The notes under the pieces were generated by a model. The model was not told where the DNA came from, did not search any database, and saw nothing but the letters and a program-made list of their open reading frames with translations. From NCBI GenBank assembly GCA_021809845.1, contig JAJZJW010000012.1:23192-67225 (forward strand): DNA of 44,034 nucleotides. Direction: 5' to 3'. Source of the stretch: a bacterium. Lineage in GTDB: Bacteria > SZUA-79 > Acidulodesulfobacterales > Acidulodesulfobacteraceae. The position numbers and the translations under genes were made by a program. This document shows positions 16,211 through 24,910 of the stretch, piece after piece; the stretch's first letter is position 1, and each line of letters begins with the position of its first letter.

Positions 16211-16316
16211 CTTATTAATTTACTTATTAATTTACTTATTAATTTACTTATTAATTTACTTATTAATTTACTTATTAATTTACTTATTAATTTACTTATT
16301 AATTTACTTATTAATT
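16211..16316. repeat. 12-bp tandem repeat, about nine copies
   Basis: Unit CTTATTAATTTA repeats almost perfectly between bioF and bioC. It inflates the spacer inside an otherwise plausible bioF-bioC operon. Confidence 0.92.
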
Positions 16317-16388
16317 ATTTAATTAACCCATTTATTTTATATGGTAAATGACGGCGTTTGAATATGTACGGTAATTGTGTTGGCTTAT

Positions 16389-17543
16389 TTATTTAATTAA
16401 CTCTATCAGCTTTTCTAAAACGAATTTGACTTCAGCTTCGCTAAGCCCTGCATTAACACTTAAACGCAATCTCGCGCTGCCTTTGGCAACAGTAGGATAC
16501 TTAACTGATTTTAGAAGTATACCTTCATTGATGAATGTTTTTTCTATTTTCGCAGCCTTTATTTCATCGCCTATTAATATCGGTATAATATGCGTATTAG
16601 AATTCAGAATATTTAATCCGCAATTTTTTAAGACATTTCTGACATTTTGAGACATCATCTGTAATTTAATAACTAATTTTGGGTTATTTTCGATAATATT
16701 TAATGCCTGCAGCGCAATACCCGCAGCAACGGGGGATATTGCCGTAGAAAAAATATATGGTCTACTTTTGTTTATTAAATAATCAATCATTAAATTATCC
16801 GAAAGAACAAAAGCTCCTTCAGAGGCAAGGGCTTTACCAAGCGTACCGACCATAATATCCGGTTTTAGTTTTAAGCCGCCGTCACTGTAAAAATTGCAGC
16901 TGCCACCTCCAAACGACCCTATAGTCCCTGTAGCATGAGCGTCGTCCAGAATAATAAGTGCGTTATTATCTTTTGCTGCTTTCATAATATCCGGCAAATT
17001 GGCAATATCGCCATCCATACTGAACACACCTTCAGTTATAACTATTTTTATTTCATAGGAACTATATTTTTTCAATATTTTATCAAGATGCTCAGGGTTA
17101 TTATGCTCAAATCTTCTAAATTTTGCCTTTGAACACAATACTCCGTCAACAATAGACGCATGGGACAGTTCATCAAACGCTATAAAAGTTTTATTTAGCG
17201 ATATTCCTGATAAAGCGGAAATTACCCCTATATTTGCCTGATAACCCGACGGGTAAAGGATACATCTTTCATATCCTCCTTTAAAACTACATAATTTATT
17301 TTCCAAATCAATATGCGGCTTAAAATAGCCATACATTAAAGGAGACGACGCGCTCGACAGAGGATATATAGAAATTATTTGTTTTACAGCTCTTTTTATT
17401 TCGGCATTAGAAGCCAATCCTAGATAATCGTTAGACGACAAATTAATAATTGCATTATTGTTTTTATTTTCATTGAGCTGTCTGTAAAAACCTTTCAGTT
17501 TAATGTTTTCTATTTCATTTGATATAAGTTCTCTAATAGACAT
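16389..17543 (-). CDS. bioF: 8-amino-7-oxononanoate synthase
   Basis: BioF condenses pimeloyl-ACP and L-alanine in the first ring-forming stage of biotin synthesis. The 384-residue protein is the usual size. PLP-enzyme landmarks are LSSNDYLGLASN (about 35-46), FDELSHASIVDG, ILDDAHATGTIG and the Schiff-base lysine K237 in GTLGKALASEGAF. It could be a related alpha-oxoamine synthase such as Kbl, but the neighbouring bioC and nearby bioB favour BioF. The ATG at 17543 lacks a strong Shine-Dalgarno. A decayed tnpB tail lies directly upstream, so an ancestral promoter region may have been displaced by the insertion. Confidence 0.93.
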   Translation of the reverse strand: MSIRELISNEIENIKLKGFYRQLNENKNNNAIINLSSNDYLGLASNAEIKRAVKQIISIYPLSSASSPLMYGYFKPHIDLENKLCSFKGGYERCILYPSGYQANIGVISALSGISLNKTFIAFDELSHASIVDGVLCSKAKFRRFEHNNPEHLDKILKKYSSYEIKIVITEGVFSMDGDIANLPDIMKAAKDNNALIILDDAHATGTIGSFGGGSCNFYSDGGLKLKPDIMVGTLGKALASEGAFVLSDNLMIDYLINKSRPYIFSTAISPVAAGIALQALNIIENNPKLVIKLQMMSQNVRNVLKNCGLNILNSNTHIIPILIGDEIKAAKIEKTFINEGILLKSVKYPTVAKGSARLRLSVNAGLSEAEVKFVLEKLIELIK

Positions 17544-17551
17544 AAAGTGAA

Positions 17552-17700
17552 CTACCTCGTCATCACGGGCGGGGGTAAGCCGCCCAAAAACTGACGGCTT
17601 AAAACCGTACCTGGTTTATAGTCGATGACAACCCGCCAATTTCCCCAAGCGTTTATTCCCGCAGTTCCTGCAGTAGATTTATTTGGTATATTGATTAAAA
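17552..17700 (-). pseudogene. C-terminal remnant of an IS200/IS605-family TnpB
   Basis: Read on the minus strand, about 49 codons are open down to a TAG at 17552-17554 with no start. They contain STAGTAGINAWGN, the conserved tail after the last RuvC motif of TnpB (OrfB) proteins, followed by a divergent tail ending LPPPVMTR. The stretch is clearly more GC-rich than its surroundings. The body of tnpB and any tnpA are missing: the left boundary of homology runs into the RfbC-like gene's 3' end. Hairpins such as AAGCCG/CGGCTT in this segment may belong to the element's right end. Confidence 0.8.
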
Positions 17701-17709
17701 TATTTATTA

Positions 17710-18195
17710 TCAATCAAATTTAAAAATTGTTTCAGCATCATTCTCATATCTTATCTCATCAACAGGTTCCTGCTTTTTGTATCCGGCATATAGCACATTG
17801 GCTGCGTTAAGGACTATTCCAGCTGTTAAACCTATATTCTTGTAGGCATGAACCACACCGGGCGGAACAATGACAGAGGAGGGTTTATCCTCTCCAAAAA
17901 ATAACACTGTTTTATTCATATATGTTTTTGAACCTTTTCTGTTGTCCCATAAAATTATTTTGAAGTTCGATGGCCCAATAAAACAAAAAAAATCAGTCTG
18001 CGTTTTATGTTCGTGAGGGCCTCTTCTAACCCCAGGATTTGTTAATGAAACATAAGCCATCTTAGGAAATATACTTTCGTCAAGTTCATCAGTTCTATAA
18101 AGTTCGGCAAGCCAACCTCTTTCATCTATATTTTTTGCTACAGGCAGCACGGTCGCACCGTCAATTTTTCCTATATTAAAATTTAAATTTTCCAA
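17710..18195 (-). CDS. dTDP-4-dehydrorhamnose 3,5-epimerase-like cupin
   Basis: The 161-residue protein resembles RfbC-family sugar epimerases. Shared segments are DERGWLAELYRTDEL, GVRRGPHEHKTQTDFFCFIG with the catalytic-region His, and VPPGVVHAYKNIG. It is shorter than RfbC (~180). It has no neighbouring rfbA, B or D, so it may act on another nucleotide sugar or be a related cupin. The start is a TTG at 18195, chosen because GGAG lies 7 nt upstream; no ATG fits the conserved N-terminus. The tnpB remnant abuts its 3' end. Confidence 0.8.
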   Translation of the reverse strand: MENLNFNIGKIDGATVLPVAKNIDERGWLAELYRTDELDESIFPKMAYVSLTNPGVRRGPHEHKTQTDFFCFIGPSNFKIILWDNRKGSKTYMNKTVLFFGEDKPSSVIVPPGVVHAYKNIGLTAGIVLNAANVLYAGYKKQEPVDEIRYENDAETIFKFD

Positions 18196-18353
18196 TTTTA
18201 CACTCCAAATTTTATATGTTAATTTTATGATATTATTAAATTATAGCGAACAAAAAGAATGATATAAAAATTTAATTTATTTAGTCATGATGTAAATTAT
18301 AATATAAACTATTAAAAAAATGAATATTAAAGTTATATTTTTTAAATAAAATA

Positions 18354-18382
18354 TTGAATAGATTTTAAAATTTTGGTATAAA
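18354..18382 (+). promoter_or_regulatory. Predicted sigma-70 promoter of cbpA
   Basis: TTGAAT (18354-18359) and TATAAA (18377-18382) are spaced by 17 bp. The expected start of transcription falls at about 18389-18391, at or next to the ATG at 18391. Confidence 0.5.
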
Positions 18383-18390
18383 TATAATAT

Positions 18391-19296
18391 ATGGAGACAA
18401 AAGATTACTATAAAATTTTAGGCATAGACAAGAAAGCTTCCGCAGATGATATAAAAAAGGCATATAGAAAGTTTGCCCGGAAATATCATCCAGACGTCAA
18501 TCCTAACGATAAAACAGCTGAAAATAAATTCAAAGAACTTCAGGAAGCGTACGACATTCTTAAGGACGAAAAAAAACGGAAGGAATACGATGACCTTGGC
18601 AGCAATTACTTCAAGTTTAAAAATGGCGGCGGCGGGTCGGTATATCAGGGACAAAATCAATATTATTACAGCGGCAATATGGGCGGAGGACAGCAAAACT
18701 ATAATTTTAATGCCGGAGGCGGAGAGTTTAATTTTGAAGATGTTTTCTCAGATTTATTTAATAGGTCAGCTAAACAAAAAGGACCTCAAACAGGTCAGGA
18801 CATTCAGGCTAAACTCAATATTTCCGTTCAAGAAAGCGTTAGCGGAAGCGAAAAAATAATTGATTTTAATAACGAAAAAATAAAAGTAAAAATACCTGCC
18901 GGTATAGCTAACGGCGGGAAAATCAGAATCCAGGGCAAAGGTTCTGCTGGAATTAACGGAGGAAAAAACGGTGATTTATATATTGAAATCGGCGTTATGA
19001 GCGATAATATTTTTGAAAGAAAGGGTAACGATATATATGTAACAAAAAAAATAAAATTAACCGAAGCTGTTCTTGGAGCAAAAGTCGAAGTTCCAACTAT
19101 TGACGGTAAGATAATGCTTACAATACCTCCCGGAACACAAAATGGCTCTAAATTCAGAATTCCTAAAAAAGGCGCTCCCGACATTAAAGGAAAAATCTAC
19201 GGGGATGAAATAGTAAATATTTTTGTGGAATTACCATCAAATATCTCTGCCAATGCAAAAAAATATTTTAGTGAATTAGCTAAAGAAGGTTATTAA
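18391..19296 (+). CDS. cbpA: DnaJ-class co-chaperone, CbpA type
   Basis: The 301-residue protein has an N-terminal J domain with the HPD motif ([10 protein letters not shown]) at about residues 31-40. A Gly-rich linker follows at about 75-115, then the two C-terminal peptide-binding beta domains ([20 protein letters not shown] and [19 protein letters not shown]). The Cys-rich zinc module of true DnaJ is absent, which makes it CbpA-like. It would stimulate DnaK ATPase. The J domain begins at residue 5, so the ATG at 18391 must be the start, yet no Shine-Dalgarno precedes it. A CbpM/HspR-like gene follows on the same strand after a repeat-filled gap. Confidence 0.93.
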   Translation: METKDYYKILGIDKKASADDIKKAYRKFARKYHPDVNPNDKTAENKFKELQEAYDILKDEKKRKEYDDLGSNYFKFKNGGGGSVYQGQNQYYYSGNMGGGQQNYNFNAGGGEFNFEDVFSDLFNRSAKQKGPQTGQDIQAKLNISVQESVSGSEKIIDFNNEKIKVKIPAGIANGGKIRIQGKGSAGINGGKNGDLYIEIGVMSDNIFERKGNDIYVTKKIKLTEAVLGAKVEVPTIDGKIMLTIPPGTQNGSKFRIPKKGAPDIKGKIYGDEIVNIFVELPSNISANAKKYFSELAKEGY

Positions 19297-19500
19297 ATTA
19301 TTAAGTTAATATTAGGTATTATTAAGTTATTATTAATTATTATGAGGCATTATTAAGTTATTATTGAGTTAATATTAGTTATTATGAGGCATTATTAAGT
19401 TAATATTAGGCATTATTGAGCATTATTAGGTATTATTAAGTTATTATGAGGCATTATTAAGTTATTATTGAGTTAATATCAGTTATTATTAAGTTATTAA
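19297..19500. repeat. Imperfect tandem repeats between cbpA and cbpM-like gene
   Basis: Segments built on GAGGCATTATTAAGTTA recur four or so times, with a longer unit near 19338-19383 repeated near 19442-19488. The rest of the gap to 19618 is plain AT-rich DNA with no other feature seen. Confidence 0.8.
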
Positions 19501-19618
19501 ATAAAATTAATTAAATTATTGGGAACATAATTATATTTTCCATATATCATTTATTTTTATAGAAGTTCTGGAAAATATAGACGTATATATTATTTTGATA
19601 AATAAACCTGACTCTAAA

Positions 19619-19999
19619 ATGAAAATACAAAAAAATTCTTCATTAGACAGCTGTTCGAATGATATTTATAAATTTACAAGTTTGTCTAATATTTGTACCA
19701 CATTTTGTTTGAGCAGGAGCGCTGTTTGCTTTTTTATTGATGAAGGCATAATTTCCATAAACAAAGAAAACGATCACTTATCTATGGATTTATCAAGTAT
19801 CAATAAACTACAAACCATTTCTCATCTGAAAAATGACCTTGCTATTAATAATGAAGGTATATCCGTCATATTAAATATGAGAGAAAAAGTCATTAATTAT
19901 CAAGATAAGCTTAAAATTATTGCCAATTCGCTGAAAAAGTCCAATGATATCGAAGAAATGCTCGACAATTTAAAAAATTGCGGTTTTTTTGATTTTTGA
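19619..19999 (+). CDS. CbpM/HspR-like MerR-type chaperone modulator
   Basis: The ~126-residue protein has a degenerate MerR-like helix-turn-helix (FTSLSNICTTFCLSRSAVCF) followed by FFIDEGII. A helical region (SHLKNDLAINNEGISVILNM) then resembles CbpM and HspR, where this block reads roughly HxDLGxNxxGxxxxL. CbpM inhibits CbpA, and HspR represses dnaK operons; lying directly after cbpA fits either. The ATG at 19619 is preferred; a TTG at 19595 would add eight residues, and neither has a good Shine-Dalgarno. Six Cys-containing positions near the N-terminus are unusual for the family. The assignment rests on order plus weak motif resemblance. Confidence 0.65.
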   Translation: MKIQKNSSLDSCSNDIYKFTSLSNICTTFCLSRSAVCFFIDEGIISINKENDHLSMDLSSINKLQTISHLKNDLAINNEGISVILNMREKVINYQDKLKIIANSLKKSNDIEEMLDNLKNCGFFDF

Positions 20000-20043
20000 T
20001 TTGTTTTTTAAAAGATTGTCTTACTATAAATTAGGTGAAAATT

Positions 20044-21087
20044 ATGGATTTGAAAACTAATGATATTTTTGAAGTTTCAGGGCAGTCTTTAACCGATACT
20101 TCAACTGATAAAAGTTTAGCTGATACGTTAAGAAATTATATTTCCGAAAATAAAGAAATTCCAGATGATATTCTTTTATCTATTTATAATTGCAGTAAAT
20201 CGGAAATGTTGGCTATTTTCTCTATAGCACTGGAACTTAAGGAAAAATGGACGGGCAACAAAATTAATTTTTGTTCAATCGTCAGCGCAAAAACGGGTTT
20301 GTGCTCGGAAGATTGCGCTTTTTGCGGACAATCTTCAAAGATACCAAAAATTAATAAAAAAATAAATAAACTTCTTCCGGTAAAAGAATTAGTTAAAGCA
20401 GCCAGAACAGCCAAAGAAAACGGGGCAAATGAATTTTCCATAGTCACAAGCGGAACATCGGTAAGCGATAAACAAGAACTTTCTATTATAGCCGAAGCCA
20501 TTAAAACTATTAAAAATGATATAGGAATCACTGCATGCGCATCTTTAGGATTAATGGAAAAAGATGACTTGGAATATTTAAAATTTCATGGATTGGAAAT
20601 TTTTCATCACAACATTGAAACAAGTGAGGATTTCTTCGGCAATATCTGCACGACACATTCTTACAAAAATAATATTGAAACAATAAACAAAGCAAAAGAT
20701 GCAAAACTTAAAGTATGCTCCGGCGTTATAATAGGTATGGGAGAATCTCGCCTTGACAGGATTAAAATGGCAAGACAGTTAAAAAAACTTGATGTTGACA
20801 ACATTCCAATTAATTTTCTAAATCCAATTAAGGGAACATCGCTGGAAAATAATCGTGAATTAACCCCCATGGAATGTCTTAAAACTATTTCTATCTTCCG
20901 CCTGATTAATCCATCAAAAAACATACTTGCGCAAGGCGGCAGGGAATTAAACCTACGCCAATTGCAACCATTAGCCTTAATGGCTGGGGCTAATGGATTT
21001 CTTCTGGGAAATTATTTAGTGACTTCCGGAAGGAATACCGAATTAGATGTTGAGCTAATAAACGACCTTGGATTTGAAGCATCATAA
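20044..21087 (+). CDS. bioB: Biotin synthase
   Basis: BioB is a radical SAM enzyme that inserts sulfur into dethiobiotin. The [4Fe-4S] motif is CSEDCAFC, in the BioB-typical context FCSIVSAKTGLCSEDCAFCGQSS. Other family blocks are VTSGTSVSD, ACASLGLM, HHNIETSEDFF, CSGVIIGMGES, NFLNPIKGTSLE and GANGFLLGNYLVT. The ATG at 20044 follows TTAGGTGA with a 5-6-nt gap; the GTG at 20035 that would extend it is part of that ribosome-binding site. It overlaps ruvX by one base (TAATG), implying translational coupling. It is on the opposite strand from bioC and bioF. Confidence 0.96.
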   Translation: MDLKTNDIFEVSGQSLTDTSTDKSLADTLRNYISENKEIPDDILLSIYNCSKSEMLAIFSIALELKEKWTGNKINFCSIVSAKTGLCSEDCAFCGQSSKIPKINKKINKLLPVKELVKAARTAKENGANEFSIVTSGTSVSDKQELSIIAEAIKTIKNDIGITACASLGLMEKDDLEYLKFHGLEIFHHNIETSEDFFGNICTTHSYKNNIETINKAKDAKLKVCSGVIIGMGESRLDRIKMARQLKKLDVDNIPINFLNPIKGTSLENNRELTPMECLKTISIFRLINPSKNILAQGGRELNLRQLQPLALMAGANGFLLGNYLVTSGRNTELDVELINDLGFEAS

Positions 21088-21524
21088 TGAATAAAAAAGC
21101 CATATGTATCGATTACGGACTTAAAAGAATTGGTGTAGCTTTAAGCGATGATAGGGGCATCGTAGCGTTTCCGCGTAAGTTTATAATAAATGAAAACCTT
21201 AACAACTCCATCGCTGAACTAAAAGATATTATTATTGCAGAAAATGTATCCGCACTGGTTGTAGGAATGCCCATTGGTCTCAGCGGACAGCGGTCATCGC
21301 TTTCTATTGAAACCGAAAAATTCATCTGTGAATTTAAAAAAACAATTGAAGACCTGCCAATCAAAGACATTCCCATAATTGCTTACGATGAAAGATTTTC
21401 AACGGCTCAAGCAAGAAGAAGTTTAATAGACAAAAACGTGAAGAGAAAAAAAAGGAAACAGACAATAGATTCTATAGCCGCTTCATTTGTCCTTCAATCA
21501 TATCTTGACGCTTTAAACAAGTGA
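21087..21524 (+). CDS. ruvX: Putative pre-16S rRNA nuclease / Holliday junction resolvase-like YqgF
   Basis: The 145-residue protein has the RNase H-like fold of YqgF/RuvX. The first catalytic Asp is in CIDYGLKRIGVALSD. The block ALVVGMPIGLSGQRS and the YDERFSTAQARRSL segment with the acidic DER follow, then IDSIAASFVLQSYL. The family matures the 5' end of 16S rRNA in E. coli. The start overlaps the bioB stop. mltG follows after 83 bp, a yqgF-mltG proximity seen in many bacteria. The 3' end of the gene, including its stop, is duplicated in the spacer. Confidence 0.92.
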   Translation: MNKKAICIDYGLKRIGVALSDDRGIVAFPRKFIINENLNNSIAELKDIIIAENVSALVVGMPIGLSGQRSSLSIETEKFICEFKKTIEDLPIKDIPIIAYDERFSTAQARRSLIDKNVKRKKRKQTIDSIAASFVLQSYLDALNK

Positions 21525-21599
21525 CGCTATAAATAAATATCAGATATAATATATATATAAATACTATAAACAAGTGGCGCTATAAATAAATCAGATATA
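21515..21599. repeat. Duplicated 3' end of ruvX in the ruvX-mltG spacer
   Basis: Bases 21515-21548 and 21568-21599 match apart from one A/G change and a 2-bp gap. Both contain AAACAAGTGRCGCTATAAAT. The first copy covers the ruvX stop codon; the second lies just ahead of mltG. Confidence 0.85.
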
Positions 21600-21607
21600 T
21601 AAATTTT

Positions 21608-22732
21608 ATGTGCTATTTTAATTATCAAACATCAAAGAAAATAAATAAAATAAAAAAAAATTCTATTTATTTTGTTCCGATTCTTTTAATTTTATATCTT
21701 TTATTTTATGCCTTCACCCCGCAGTCCTATATTAAAAAACAAACTGCCTTATTTCGAATAAAAAAAGGTTACTCATTAAAAACGGTCTCTTTTAAATTAT
21801 ATAAAAAACATATTGTATCTAATCCATATCTGTTTTATTTTATAGGTTTCATAACAGGATATTCAAGATATATTGAATCTGGTACATACTATGTTTCAAT
21901 GAATGAATCCCCCGCCTCTATTTATTATAAATTTGTCAACGGCAGAATTGCCACTGCTAAAATAACGGTTGTTCCCGGTATGAATATTTTTCAAATTGCA
22001 ATGCTTCTGAATAAAAAACATATAGTAAACGAAATTAAATTCATCAAAGCAAGTTTTAATGAAAATATATTATTAAGTATCGGCATTGATAAAAAAAGCG
22101 CTGAAGGATATTTATATCCGAATACTTATATTTTCAAAATAAACTCAAAGCCTAAAAATATTTTAAGAAAAATGTTTAATGAGTTTAAATTAAAAACTAA
22201 AAATTTGAAAATATCATATAAAAATTTAATCATAGCTTCGCTGATTATTAAAGAAACAAACGGCGGCAAGGATATGAAAACGGTATCTTCAGTATTTCAT
22301 AACAGATTAGATATAAATATGCCTTTAGAAAGCGACCCCACTAATATATATGCGGAAGATTTAAATATATTTAAAAATTATGAAAAACGTTATGAAAAAC
22401 ATCTTGCTCAATATTTAAACAAGAAAGAACTTAACCATAATAAAAAAAACAATAAATATTCCAAAAAGACAAACAAGAGAACGACCGGATTTATTAAATT
22501 TATCTCTCACATGAATGTAAAATACATAAATAAAAAATCCCCGTATAACACTTATTTAAATTACGGGCTTCCTCCCGCACCTATTGCCAATCCAAATATT
22601 GCCGCAATAATGGCTGCAATTAATCCCTTAAAGACAAATTATTTATATTTTATTGCAACAAAAAAGGGTAAAACGATATTTGCAAAATCGCTAAATATTC
22701 AAAATAACAACATTAACAGATATTTAAAATAA
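21608..22732 (+). CDS. mltG: Endolytic murein transglycosylase
   Basis: MltG cuts nascent glycan strands at the inner membrane and helps set glycan length. The 374-residue protein has one N-terminal membrane anchor (about 20-38), a LysM-like segment around 60-120 and the YceG catalytic domain. The catalytic Glu is E216 in LIIKETNGG, followed by VSSVFHNRLDINMPLESDPT and YNTYLNYGLPPAPIANPN. An insertion rich in Lys/Asn near residues 265-300 interrupts the catalytic domain, again typical of proteins in this window. It ends with the family's NRYLK-type tail. The ATG at 21608 has no strong Shine-Dalgarno. Confidence 0.93.
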   Translation: MCYFNYQTSKKINKIKKNSIYFVPILLILYLLFYAFTPQSYIKKQTALFRIKKGYSLKTVSFKLYKKHIVSNPYLFYFIGFITGYSRYIESGTYYVSMNESPASIYYKFVNGRIATAKITVVPGMNIFQIAMLLNKKHIVNEIKFIKASFNENILLSIGIDKKSAEGYLYPNTYIFKINSKPKNILRKMFNEFKLKTKNLKISYKNLIIASLIIKETNGGKDMKTVSSVFHNRLDINMPLESDPTNIYAEDLNIFKNYEKRYEKHLAQYLNKKELNHNKKNNKYSKKTNKRTTGFIKFISHMNVKYINKKSPYNTYLNYGLPPAPIANPNIAAIMAAINPLKTNYLYFIATKKGKTIFAKSLNIQNNNINRYLK

Positions 22733-22737
22733 TTTTA

Positions 22738-22766
22738 TTGACTTTTATTTTCCGTTATATCATAAT
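22738..22766 (+). promoter_or_regulatory. Predicted sigma-70 promoter of the molybdate/tungstate importer
   Basis: TTGACT (22738-22743) and CATAAT (22761-22766) are separated by exactly 17 bp. They lie about 110 bp upstream of the substrate-binding protein gene. A 12-bp palindrome CAATAATTATTG (22775-22786) sits just downstream and might be an operator, though AT-rich palindromes arise by chance. Confidence 0.6.
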
Positions 22767-22877
22767 AGTCCTAACAATAATTATTGCGGTTTATTTTTAA
22801 AATAATGCATCTCAACAGCTTTAACGAGTTAGACATAAAAATAGATATAAATCCATAATTAAAAAAGAGGTAAAAAA

Positions 22878-23711
22878 ATGGACGAAAAAAAGAGAATAGA
22901 CCGCAAAAGTATTACAAAGCTTTTTAAATTTGCATTACTTTTATTTTTATTTTCATTTATTTCTTTTAATTTAAACAACACCAAAGCTAAGGCAGTAACT
23001 TTAAGAATACTTGCGGCGGACGCTCTTCCCAAACCTATGATAGAAATGGGCAAAATTTTTAAAAAAAAACACCCCGGCGTTGTTATAGACTACGATTTTT
23101 TGGGAGCAGGCGTCTTAAAGGGGGATATTGAAGAAGGAGCTCCTGCAGATATGTTTTTATCCGCAAACGGAAAATTTCAGAGACAGCTTAAGAAAAAAGG
23201 TTTTTTAAATTCATATAAAGTTTTTGCTTACGACTATCTTGCTGCTGCAACGCCCATAGACAACCCTGCCCATGTCACAGCAGTTAATCTGATCCAGAAA
23301 TTAATGGATAAAAATGTATCACTGACAACATCCAGTCCTCACAGCGACCCTGCAGGGGATTATACTTGGGCGATGTTCAGAAAAATTAATAAAAAATATC
23401 CCGGCGCTTTTAGAATAATAACCGGACATGCAGACCATCTATTAGACGCTGCTCTTGTTATGCCTATTTTAGCTTCTGGAAATACTGATTTAGGAATTTT
23501 ATATACCTCTTTGCTGCTGGAACTTAAAAAAACCGGCGCTAAAATAAATATCATAAAAATTAAACCCAAATACAATACGCGCGCAAAATTTACAGTAGCA
23601 ATACTTAATCAATCAAAACATAAAATGTTAGATGAAGATTTTGAGACACTTTTATTTTCTGCTAAAGGAAAAAAAATACTGAAACAGTGGGGCTTTACGC
23701 CAGTACAATAA
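22878..23711 (+). CDS. modA: Molybdate/tungstate ABC transporter substrate-binding protein
   Basis: The 277-residue periplasmic protein has a cleavable N-terminal hydrophobic segment (about 18-37) and then the ModA/WtpA fold starting at LRILAADALPKPM. Typical features are DYDFLGAGVLKGDIEEGAPADMF, the anion-contact segment SSPHSDPAGDYTW and the late LASGNTDLGILYTSL. It would capture molybdate or tungstate for the permease and ATPase downstream. SSPHSDPAG and the size resemble WtpA/TupA-type proteins, so tungstate preference is possible. AGAGGT lies 7 nt before the ATG. A hairpin follows before the permease gene, which could lower expression of the membrane parts. Confidence 0.85.
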   Translation: MDEKKRIDRKSITKLFKFALLLFLFSFISFNLNNTKAKAVTLRILAADALPKPMIEMGKIFKKKHPGVVIDYDFLGAGVLKGDIEEGAPADMFLSANGKFQRQLKKKGFLNSYKVFAYDYLAAATPIDNPAHVTAVNLIQKLMDKNVSLTTSSPHSDPAGDYTWAMFRKINKKYPGAFRIITGHADHLLDAALVMPILASGNTDLGILYTSLLLELKKTGAKINIIKIKPKYNTRAKFTVAILNQSKHKMLDEDFETLLFSAKGKKILKQWGFTPVQ

Positions 23712-23754
23712 GATAATAAAAAAAATATTAGATATTTAAAAATTCATATTATAT

Positions 23755-23841
23755 AATAACTATCGCGTTATCGATGAGCAGGCAATATTTTTATCAAAAC
23801 ATATGCCTACATATAATTATAATGCGATAGTTATTTTTTTA
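23755..23841 (+). terminator. Terminator-like hairpin between binding-protein and permease genes
   Basis: AATAACTATCGC (23755-23766) pairs perfectly with GCGATAGTTATT (23824-23835), followed by a T-run. Inside, AGGCA and TGCCT form a second stem. As transcription of the operon must pass it, it probably acts as a partial terminator or 3' stabiliser of the upstream message. Confidence 0.85.
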
Positions 23842-23949
23842 TTTTATACTATTTCTTTTATGCCGTTATTTTTAAAATATAAAATCCTCTTGAAAAAAAA
23901 CATAAATTTAAATAAAAAATATTTCGATGAATTATATTCAAATTATTAA

Positions 23950-24771
23950 ATGCAAAATTTCAAAAAATTATTCATAAGAAATAATAAAACATTTGATATT
24001 ATTGTTTTTTTTATAGGTTTTGCTTTTTTTATAAGTTTATCTCTGCTTTTGGCAGGAATATTTTTTCAAACATCATTAAAATTATTTTTCTCGGAAATAT
24101 CAAGCACTCATCTTTGGAATGCTATTTTTTTAAGTTTTAAAATATCTTCCATCGTAGTTTTAATAAATTTAATTATAGGAATACCGTTAAGCTATATATT
24201 ATCTTTTAAAAAAAATAAAATCTCTTTTTTATTAGATTTAATAAGCACTCTTCCTCTAACAACGTCCCCTCTTGTAATTGGCTTTGCAGTATTAATTACA
24301 ATGGGTCCGCTAAATCCGATAGGTAAATTTTTTATATCTCACGGAATAAAATTTGTTTTTACTCCTCAAGGCATAATTCTTGTGCAGCTTATAATTTCAT
24401 TTCCTTTTTTTGTTAATATTTTGAAGGAATCATTTGATTCAATTAACAGAAAAATGATTGATTTAAGTAAAACTTTGGGGGCTTCTTCTTTTGAAATATT
24501 ATATAAAATAATACTGCCTCTTTCGTTAGACGGTTTATTGGCAGGGGCAGCAATGAGCTGGTCAAGGTCTATGGGCGAATACGCTGCCACTCAGATGGTC
24601 TCCGGAGTTATTCCAAACCTGACTGAAACAGCACCTATAGAAGTTTTTGTTAAAACCAGCTATGGAAATTATCCGGCAGCAATTGCAATTTCTGCCATAT
24701 TAATGATTATATCGTTTATATCCCTCGGTATTTTTAAGTTTTTTTATTATAGAGCAAAGCATACAAAATAA
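23950..24771 (+). CDS. modB: Molybdate/tungstate ABC transporter permease
   Basis: The 273-residue inner-membrane protein has about six helices. It carries the EAA loop that docks on the ATPase: DLSKTLGASSFEILYKIILPLSLDGLLAGAAMSWSRSMGEY. The segment TTSPLVIGFAVLI and the ending SMGEYAATQMVSG are typical of ModB/WtpB/CysTW-type permeases. It probably acts as a homodimer with the neighbouring binding protein and ATPase. The ATG at 23950 has no clear Shine-Dalgarno; the preceding 238 bp hold the hairpin at 23755-23841. Sulfate is an alternative substrate but the binding protein argues for molybdate or tungstate. Confidence 0.88.
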   Translation: MQNFKKLFIRNNKTFDIIVFFIGFAFFISLSLLLAGIFFQTSLKLFFSEISSTHLWNAIFLSFKISSIVVLINLIIGIPLSYILSFKKNKISFLLDLISTLPLTTSPLVIGFAVLITMGPLNPIGKFFISHGIKFVFTPQGIILVQLIISFPFFVNILKESFDSINRKMIDLSKTLGASSFEILYKIILPLSLDGLLAGAAMSWSRSMGEYAATQMVSGVIPNLTETAPIEVFVKTSYGNYPAAIAISAILMIISFISLGIFKFFYYRAKHTK

Positions 24772-24910
24772 TATGAAATAAATGATAACAAATGTTGAAA
24801 AGTTGAAAAATGTCGCTTCAAATTTATTTTTATTCATATATTGCTTATTTTAAATATATATTTATATATTTATTTAAAATATTAAAATTAAACATAACTT
24901 ATAAAACTTA

